From positions 21,082,154-21,146,153 of the forward strand of contig CM068552.1 of NCBI GenBank assembly GCA_035048495.1: a stretch of DNA of 64,000 bases, read 5' to 3'. The position numbers were made by a program, and so were the translations under genes. Origin of the DNA: Euptelea pleiosperma. Its lineage: Eukaryota > Streptophyta > Magnoliopsida > Ranunculales > Eupteleaceae. How positions within the stretch are numbered: the stretch's first letter is position 1; every line of letters begins with the position of its first letter. The notes beneath the pieces were generated by a model that was not told where the DNA came from, did no database searches, and worked only from the letters and a program-made list of their open reading frames with translations. Positions 57,116 to 64,000 of this stretch are shown in pieces.

Positions 57116-57551
57116 CGGAGCAGGATCACCAAAAATAGCAGGTAGTGTACCGGAGGCTCCCAGAAAACCGAAGCGAGGTCAAGAAGATCCCTAAAGGCCC
57201 AATGAGTGGTGTGCCTAGGATAGGAGGGCCCAGAAAGGTCTGATTTTGAAAGAAAATCAAAACCCAAAAAGTAGCTGGGGGATCCATGTGATTTTTGGAA
57301 ACTAGGGTTCTGACGGTCAGAATTCGTCGAATCAAGTTTCGAACTGTTCCACGAGCAGTATTGAAGAGGGCGGCAAGGTCAGAGGGGCCTGCTGTTGCGC
57401 GAATATCACAAAAATCCAAAACCCAAATATCTAAAAATCGGGTCGATTTTTTGGAAACTGATGATCCGACAGTTGGAAAAATGCGATGCGACTTTCTAAT
57501 AGTCTCTGGGTGAATACTGGAGGGGGCGGCTAGGGTAGAAAATCCCTACCA
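57116..57551 (-). other. copia primer site region and leader
   Basis: On the minus strand the LTR end GCACCA is followed by TGGTAGGGATTTTC, a weak match to TGGTATCAGAGC. The leader to the gag ATG (about 430 bp) has no convincing ORF. Confidence 0.5.
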
Positions 57552-57790
57552 TGGTGCGGATCTCAAGAAAATAAAAAATTCAAAAATTCTCAAAAAACGT
57601 GTTGACCGGAAAAACGCTGGAGAAGCTTGAGAAGAAGACAAACTGGATCTCTGATGCGGCTGAGGGAAAAAACTAACCAGGTAATAAGAGCCTTTGGTGT
57701 TTTGCCTCAGGATTAATCCCCGGATAGCGCAGGAAGTGGGACGTAGCCCACTTAAGACACCCACGTGGGTGTATTACATAAACTCCAACA
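57552..57790 (-). repeat. 5' LTR of the copia element
   Basis: On the minus strand starts TGTTGGAGTTTATGTAATAC (57790) and ends GATCCGCACCA (57552), 239 bp. Contains ACCAAAGGCTCTTATTACC, typical of the region near a copia transcription end, and one CACGTG palindrome. Confidence 0.7.
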
Positions 57791-59114
57791 CAAACCTCTT
57801 TGTTTTTATTCTGCACTGTACATTACCCAACCTATTAGATGATTGACTCTTTTGTTTCTCATTTATAGAAAGTTGTAAATCGTACACAAACATCCATGAA
57901 AACTGGACTTCCACAAACTCTTCAATGAGGAAGTGGACCTCATAGTTAACATTGTCGCCCACACTTGCATCGTCAATCTGATCTCTATGATTTGGGCCCC
58001 ACTGTTGAAGAGTCCAGATTGATGTATGGCATTGGGTGAAGTCATTAATCAACACAAACCCCAACTAATAAGGAGACACATCCGTTTCAGCAAAGTAGTT
58101 GTGATGTCACGCAGATGAATCAGAAATTCCTTCATCTTGATCTTCTGCAGTTATTTTTTTCATTCTTTGACTTATCCAATATTGCAATCACCTGCAAGGG
58201 TTAAAATCAACTGATTAGTGTTCTACCAAGATGCAAATGTCTGGTGCTTATAACATATAAAAAAGAATTGGTCCATAATACTTTAACACTGAAGACAGAT
58301 GCATACACTTTAACAACCTATGAACAAGAGAAGAAAATGTAACCTAAGTACCATTATTGTTTGATCATGGACAATATCATATGCTTACCACCATTGGCAC
58401 TATTTACATTGAACTTAGATATGATTTCATATGCTTACTATTTGAGATGCAGAACCATAAACTCTCAGATCAGCACGTACAAAGTAATGCCAAAATATTA
58501 TAATAACATGAGAACTTGAAAATTCAATGAAATGTTTTGAGCCCTTGAACTACTTCTGCCTCTTAACTTGGTTATTGTCACAATGGGACATTACCACAGA
58601 TTTTTATTGCCTGTTATCGCTCTTAATGCATACTCACTGGCAAAAATGTATGATATTAAAAACCCATCTCCCTTTCACTTCTTCAAAAATCACTTTGAAA
58701 ACCCTAAAAAAAATAGGAAGATCTTACTGTAGATAGAGATATGGCGGCGAGAGAGATACAGAGTGAGAAGGAGGCGGCGATAGGTTAGAGATGGCTGAGG
58801 AGAGAGAGATGCTGATACAAGAGAGAGCTCCTTTGTTGCTTATTCTCATGGAACAAGACAAGGGTCGTCTGGGTATAAAGAAATGTTCTTAAGGACAAAA
58901 AAGACAACATTTTTAAGTAGATGTGCGGTCCGCAAACGCAATACTCAAAAGCCGATTCAAAATGGCTTCTACGTTTTCCTTTTCTTCGGCTTATCACAAT
59001 TTTAAAACACCGTTTTTTTTTTTTTGTTTAACTAAACGTTGCAAAGCGGCTTAAGCAGTCTGAAACCGCTTTAAGCCAGTTTATTGTATATTTGCCGCAC
59101 TCCCAAACGCAACC
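57791..59114. other. right part of the inner Harbinger-type element
   Basis: AT-rich DNA without recognised domains. A TIR-like GCGGTCCGCAAACGCAATAC at about 58925 echoes the end at 59095-59114. ORFs up to 96 codons on the minus strand (57774-58064) show no transposase motif that I can identify. Confidence 0.35.
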
Positions 59115-59462
59115 TAAGTGAAGGGAGGGTGACTTAAAATAAGTCACCTAAATTCAGACATTCTGAACTTCAGGACTTATTTTAAGTCTGTTACCAAATG
59201 GTTTGAACACGCCACTAAGTGCTTAATGGCTTGGTTTTAGACTTCAGGTTTGAAAATAAGTTTTACCAAATGCCACCTAAGTGCTTGGTAAATACTTAAT
59301 AACATATGGATGTACATAGCCTAGTGATTGGTGAATGTTGGTGCCAAAACTGGAGGTTTCTTTCTCCTCAAGGGAGAGAGTTGATGTAATGGGGTTGATT
59401 TGTTGCTGAGGAGGTTGGCTTCATCAACACAAACAATTGACATGAAAGGAAACCATCATTGG

Positions 59463-61075
59463 TGATTTTCCGTGTCGTTGGATCAGAAACCTTTAATCTA
59501 TAATATTTTAATCTTTTCCGAATTCCTGCAAAACTGTGAGAGTTGTACATGGCTCGTGCCGGATATCGATCCGTACTCAGAAGAGTTAGCACAAATAAAG
59601 AACAAGGAAACCATGAAAATGCTAGAAATAGTGGAGGGATGATAGGGGTAAAGCGAGTGATAAAAATATAATTTGATGTTTTTAGAGAGACAAACTACTG
59701 CAAATACTCAAAGACATAAAGAACACAAATCAATTGAAAATGAAAAAATAACAAATGCATTGATCTTAAAAGAATCGTTACATAAATTAAATCGAACATA
59801 AAATATTGGAAAACATTAAACTCATACTAGAAAGCATGTAAAAGGAGGGTTAGAAAGAGATAGAGGTTAGATAGAGAAAGAAATAGTAGTAAAGAGAGAA
59901 AGAAAAGAGAAGATTAGAGAGAGAAAAGAGAAGAACTTACCAATGCAAAAAAGGAGTGCAGAGTGAATCTGGACACCTTTGTGAACTCTGAATATGGATG
60001 GCTTTCTTAACAAGGGGGAACAGAATGCAACCCGAGGGAGAGAAAGTGAGGTTGAGAGGAAAGAAGATGGGGAAAGAGAGCCACGTTTTTTAGAGAGAGG
60101 GTTGGCTTGTATAACCATCCCTCTTCCATAAGGATTACGGTTAAATGGGGGTATCCTTTGAAATGGGGAGAGGAGAGAGTCATCTCCTATTTTGGAAATG
60201 AGAAAGAGAAATAAGAGGATGAGGGAGAAAAGGTCAAGTGTGACCTTTTCTCTCATGGGCCATTGAGTTTTGGGCTTGAGTTGAGTGAGCCATTGAGGCC
60301 ATGGGTTCCATAAGGCCATGGGTTATGTGAGTGGGTCATGAGAAAGTGGGCTTTGAGAGAGTCGGCTCTGTGTGCCATGAGAGAGTTTATATGATTTTGG
60401 GTACAAAGTAGTGGGCAAGATTTTTGCGACGAAATTAGGAGATGGCGATATGACCGCTAGCAGGAAATGAGAACGGAGGGTTGGGATAGGATCGGTTAAA
60501 GGATGAAATATGATCATGATAATCGGATGACCGATCGGATGGTTAATGATTTGCTAGTAGGATGATAGAAGATCAGATAGTAGATTGATGATCAGATGGT
60601 GATCACAGAGAGATGATGGAGAGATAAGAGATAAAAGAATAAAATAAGGTGAGAATAGAGCTGGCAGAGGGTCTTGAACCGTGGTCTTTGACTTGGTCTT
60701 CTACAAGCTTTACCAATTGAGCAAGTTTTCATCTTGTGTTAGCTGATTAAGCTTTAATTTCCTTAGTCTATTTTCCGGAGGCTTGACTTTCCTTCTCTCT
60801 TCGTCGTCTCTCAGGCTTTTCAATCCTCCGACTCTGTCCGCACTCGGCCTATAGCTTCTTGTCTTTAGCTTGTTGGCTTTTAGGCTTTGGTCGTAGGCTC
60901 TGGAAGTTAGTTGTGAGCCCGCTATCCATCAGAATCGTCCACTTGGTGTCCCTGCAATAACGAAAGCACATAATGAGACTTAATCGAATTGTATTTATAA
61001 GAGACTATCCGAAATATGTTTATTTTATGTAGATAGTCAATTATCGTCTAAAGAGTGTGTTCAACTCAAGGAAAT
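59463..61075 (-). repeat. family X LTR, left arm of a large inverted repeat
   Basis: On the minus strand ends CACGGAAAATCA at 59463. Contains the possible intron (59526-59940) and the tRNA-like module (60666-60725). The conserved LTR start is missing: the similarity decays into repeated TTTATTTCATGCATA words at 61017-61170. No primer site at the left end. The ORF at 59867-60319 is LTR sequence shared with the right arm, not a gene. Confidence 0.8.
59526..59940 (-). other. possible intron inside family X LTR
   Basis: Donor GCATTG|GTAAGT at 59940 and acceptor CAGTTTTGCAG at 59526, 415 bp. In the right-arm copy the matching donor has become ATAAGT (62460) while the acceptor TTTTTGCAG (62616) is kept, and about 250 bp of the interval are deleted. 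Confidence 0.4.
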
Positions 61076-61277
61076 ACACTCTTTACCATGAATTCATGAG
61101 TTTATTTCATGCATACAGTTGATTTTCATGCATGTTTATTTCATGCATATAGTCGATTTTCGTCTAAAGAGTTTATCTCTGAGTAACGATAAGAAGTGTC
61201 TAGCATGTGTCAAGCTCTTTCAAACTCAATTATCTTGTACTAATTGCTAAGGATTGGCAATATGTTGGTTGGGGGTT

Positions 61278-62689
61278 GTGATATTCGCTTAAAAGTGCTT
61301 ATTTTAAGCATTTATCCTTTTGGCGTTATCATCTTCTCCTACGTAAAACTTCTATTTTCTTCAACTTTTCTATGTAAGAGTTTATTCCATTGCGTAGAAC
61401 ACTCTTTAGACGAAAATTGACTATATGCATGAAATAAACATATTTCGAATAGTCTAAAGTCGTTTTGATTAAGTTTCATTACGTGCTTCTATTATCGCAA
61501 GGACACTAAGTGGACGATTCTGATGGATGGCGGGCACACAACTGACTTCCAGAGCCTACGACCAAAGCTCAAAAGCTAACAAGCGAAAGACAAGAAGCTA
61601 TAGATCGAGTGCTGGCAGAGTCAGAGGATCGAAAAGCCTGAGAGACGACCAAGAGAGAAGGAGAGTCAAGCCTCCAGAAAAGAGATTAAGGAAATTAAAG
61701 CTTAATCAACTAACACAAGATGATAATTGCTCAATTGATAAAACTTGTAGAAGACCAAGTCAGAGACCAGGGTTCAAGACGGACTCTATTCTCCCATTAT
61801 TTATTTTTTTATCTCTCCTCTCTCCATTATCTCTGTTTGATCACCATCCGATCTTCTATCATCCCACTAGCAAATCATTAACCATCCGATCATCATGATC
61901 ATATTTCATCATTTAGTTGATCTTATCCCAACCCTCCGTTCTCATTTCCTGCTAATTTAACGGCAATATCGTCATCCCCTAATTTCGTTGCAAACCTCTT
62001 GTCCGCTACTTTGTGCCCAACATCATATAAACTCTCTTCTAATACACACAGCCTACTCTCTCATGGCTCATTCACATAACCCATGCCTTTATGGAGCCCA
62101 TGGCTTCCATGGCCCACTCAACTCAAGCCCAAAACTCAATGGCCCATGAGAGAAAAGGTCGCACTTGACCTTTTCTCCCTCATCCCTTATTTCTCTTTCT
62201 TCTTTCTAAAAGAGGAGAGGACTCTCTCCTCTCCCCATTTCAAGGGATGCCCTCACCTAACCCTAATCCTTATGGAAGAGGGATGGCTATACAAGCCACC
62301 CCTCTCTCTACAAAATGTGGCTCTCTTTCCCCCATCTTCTCTCCTCTCAACCTCACTTTCTCTCCCTCGGGTTGCATTCTGTTCCCCTCTTGTTAATAAA
62401 GCCGTCCAGATTCAGAGTTCACAAAGGTGTCCAAATTCACTCTTCACTCATTTGCATCGATAAGTTCTTCTCTTTTCTCTCTCTTTACTACTATTTTTTC
62501 TCTATCTAACCTCTTATCTCTTTCTAACCCTCACTCCCATATTTCTAACATTTTCATGGTTTCCTTTTTCTTTATTTGTGCTAACTCTTCCGAGTACAAC
62601 TTTCACATTTTTGCAGGAATTCGGAAATGATTAAAAATATTGTTGATTAAAGGTTTCCGATCCAACGACATGGAAAAACCCTTAAATCA
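61278..62689 (+). repeat. family X LTR, right arm, with primer site
   Basis: Starts TGATATTCGCTTAAAAGTGC and ends CCTTAAATCA (62689), followed by AA and a primer site. 1412 bp. It is closely similar, in inverse, to 59463-61075. It carries the tRNA-like module at 61728-61785. It is the 5' LTR of an element pointing right, whose internal region is almost wholly lost. Confidence 0.85.
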
Positions 62690-62691
62690 AA

Positions 62692-62709
62692 TGGCGTCTT
62701 TGCCGGGGA
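62692..62709 (+). other. primer binding site, tRNA-Asp type
   Basis: TGGCGTCTTTGCCGGGGA, two mismatches against TGGCGCCGTTGCCGGGGA expected from plant tRNA-Asp. It confirms the LTR end at 62689. About 20 bp further the sequence turns into another family X LTR in the opposite direction. Confidence 0.85.
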
Positions 62710-62711
62710 AG

Positions 62712-63515
62712 GAGAGGAGCACTGTTCAGATCTGGGTGAAGATCACGGTGATGGAGTGGTGGTGTTCTTGCAAAGATTAGCAAGATGAACCGGCTAAGAT
62801 GGATGAGAAGATGCACCAGAGTTGCAGGTGCTTGCTCGGTGGTTGCTGGTTCCAATAGTTGGTGTAGCAGCGTTGGGGAGAAGAAGATGGTGGAGGAAAG
62901 GAGCCGCCCACGGCTCCTCCTCCCCTTTGTGGTACCCAACGAGAGTTAGAGAGAGGGTCAAGAGAGGGAGAGAAGGGGTGATGCTTGAGAGAAGTTGAGG
63001 GGGAGATGGGATACTTGAGCGTGAATGGGAGAGAGTTTATGGGATTCGTGGGGGTTAGTTAGAGAGAGATCCACGTGGGGAAAGGAGTTGTTTAGGAGAA
63101 GAATAAGGGAGGTACAAGTCCTCCCTTTAGTATCCACGTGAGAGGTGAGTAGGTGGGGGAGCATGTGAGATTAGGTTTTCTATTTCCTTTCTTTTGTTTA
63201 TTTATTTTATTTCTTTTCTTTTGCATGGAATGTGGTTAGTGGGTTGCGGGCTCGGGTTTGTGGGCTATGGGCCGTGGGATTGAGAGGGGATAGTGGACGG
63301 CTTGGAGAGGGCCTCGGCCAAGTGAATGTGGGTTGTGGATGATGGGTCACTTGTATGAGAGAGGATCGGCCAATGCGGTTGGATGGTGATTGGGTGGTCG
63401 ATCTAGGGTGAATGTGAGCTGTGAGGGTTTGATCGAGAATGGTAAGATGGATCTAACGGCTAGGGATGGTGTTAGGGTTTGGTTTGGATTGAGGGTGTGC
63501 GATTGGCCATCCGAA
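62712..63515 (-). repeat. family X LTR interior fragment
   Basis: On the minus strand it resembles the U3 interior of other X copies (compare 25850-26330 for the GATCGGATGGT- and TGGGCC-rich part). Both LTR ends are missing. It follows the primer site directly, so the internal region of the previous element has been deleted or replaced. Confidence 0.5.
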
Positions 63516-63574
63516 TCTATGGACATATCACTTGCTCTAGTTTTTTTGAGCTGAGTTATATCATGTGGACCGAC

Positions 63575-64000
63575 TTTTGGATGCATGCTTATCTGAGATG
63601 AGGGCCTATTTATGGGCTTAAAAACTTGAAAGAGCACTCCAATCACCAAACATATGGGTGAAACTAATAATTCCATCGAGCCCCGTAACTCCAAAATAAA
63701 TGGGAAAGCAACCTTGAAGTACATGTACCAATATAAAGACATGGAAACAAATCCTATCACAAAGGATGGATCAATCAACTATCATTTCCAAAAGGATTGA
63801 TTACAAGATAAGATGGAGAAAAGGAAGACAGAAAGATAACTTTGATTATCAAGTTGTTGAGACCACAAGTCTTGCTCGCCATGCAGTGGTGAAGGGGCAA
63901 ACCAGGTTCCTTTAGAAGCAATGAACAAGATTAGGAGGGAATGGGACCATGTGCAAAGTTTGTAGTAGTGGACAAGGTTGATGATGGTCCTTGCGTAAAA
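63575..64000 (+). repeat. family Y LTR fragment, cut by window edge
   Basis: Matches 46850-47280 along its length (shared words: TATGGGCTTAAAAACT, GAGCACTCCAATCACCAAAC, GATGATGG.CCTT). Same orientation as the copy at 46684-50076. The rest lies beyond the window. Confidence 0.75.

Larger units (their letters stand above)
52699..57790 (-). mobile_element. Ty1/copia retrotransposon, decayed
   Basis: On the minus strand: 5' LTR (57790 to 57552), PBS-like site, leader, gag (57115 to 56651), gag end with zinc knuckle and protease (56598 to 55771), integrase (about 55457 to 54669), linker, RT (54220 to about 53270), RNase H (about 53430 to 52809), PPT, 3' LTR (52801 leftward). The order PR-INT-RT-RH defines copia. 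Frameshifts and stops break the polyprotein in several places. Lineage within copia not resolved. Confidence 0.9.
51384..59114. mobile_element. inner Harbinger-type element carrying a copia insertion
   Basis: Ends GGCTGCGTTTGG (51384) and inverse of GGTTGCGTTTGG (59114), flanked by TAA (51381-51383 and 59115-59117). The left portion (51384 to about 52690) and right portion (57791-59114) are not mirror images, as expected for a longer element rather than a short MITE. The right part has a leader-like region on the minus strand (about 58735-58830, CTCTCTCGCCGCC text), but no transposase domain could be recognised. Confidence 0.6.
51135..59277. mobile_element. outer Harbinger-type MITE, split by a second element
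   Basis: Ends GGTGGCGTTTGGTAAA (51135) and the inverse of GGTGGCATTTGGTAAA (59277), flanked by TAA (51132-51134 and 59278-59280), the 3-bp target duplication of PIF/Harbinger elements. Its own sequence is only about 409 bp (51135-51383 and 59118-59277). The rest is a nested insertion. Confidence 0.75.

Noticed and set aside
59867..60319. 150-codon minus-strand ORF resembling the 126-codon ORF at 62083-62463
   Set aside because: Similar only because both lie in family X LTR copies; indels shift the frame between them, so no sign of coding constraint.

Overview
The window reads as nuclear DNA of a seed plant, most likely an angiosperm; species not determined. The reasons are plant-type LTR retrotransposons (Ty3/gypsy with a tRNA-Asp or tRNA-Met primer site, a chromodomain chromovirus, SIRE-like and other Ty1/copia elements), a plant L1-type LINE with an RNase H domain, and dense hairpin MITEs with Mutator-, hAT- and Harbinger-type target duplications. 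I see no intact host protein gene, no rRNA or complete tRNA gene and no CRISPR array. Every recognisable coding stretch is a retroelement remnant with stops, frameshifts or deletions.

Layout. 1-3684: 5' part of an Athila-like element (minus strand: gag, leader, tRNA-Asp primer site, 5' LTR) running off the left edge. 4908-7688: a probable solo LTR of the same LTR family, here called family X, on the plus strand. 8440-10365: Athila-like gag and protease remnant (minus) that keeps a post-pol junction motif but has no RT or integrase. 10366-11065: an LTR-like insertion. 11071-30618: a nest. A family X LTR (11071-12514 plus 30217-30618) is split by a SIRE-like copia element (12515-30211). The 5' LTR of that element is split by a Del/Tekay-type chromovirus (17129-28924, TSD CAAAC). 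The 3' LTR of the chromovirus is split by a family X solo LTR (23892-26956, TSD GAACA). 30619-32720: another family X LTR fragment. 33033-34927: two long-TIR MITEs. 34955-38858: a LINE (endonuclease, RT, RNase H). 38859-40371: a cluster of Mutator-type hairpin MITEs. 40381-45600: mostly unrecognised DNA with a copia LTR end and LINE tails. 45620-51131: two copies of a second LTR family, here called family Y, one carrying a hAT MITE and a tandemly doubled promoter. 51135-59277: two nested TAA-flanked Harbinger-type elements enclosing a decayed Ty1/copia element (52.7-57.79 kb). 59463-62689: two family X LTRs tail to tail, forming a large inverted repeat. 62712-64000: a further family X fragment and the start of another family Y copy.

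The most interesting signal is in the family X LTRs. Most copies keep a plant-type splice donor (GTAAG) and an AG acceptor enclosing 367-515 bp just before the LTR 3' end, so the R-U5 region may contain an intron. Several also carry a tRNA-like box A/box B module in antisense to the flanking + strand. Other points are the nesting chronology fixed by target duplications, a G-box-bearing module shared by several MITEs, clustered ATCGAT palindromes in the SIRE LTRs and CACGTG palindromes in the copia LTR. All family assignments rest on motifs read by eye; no database search was run.
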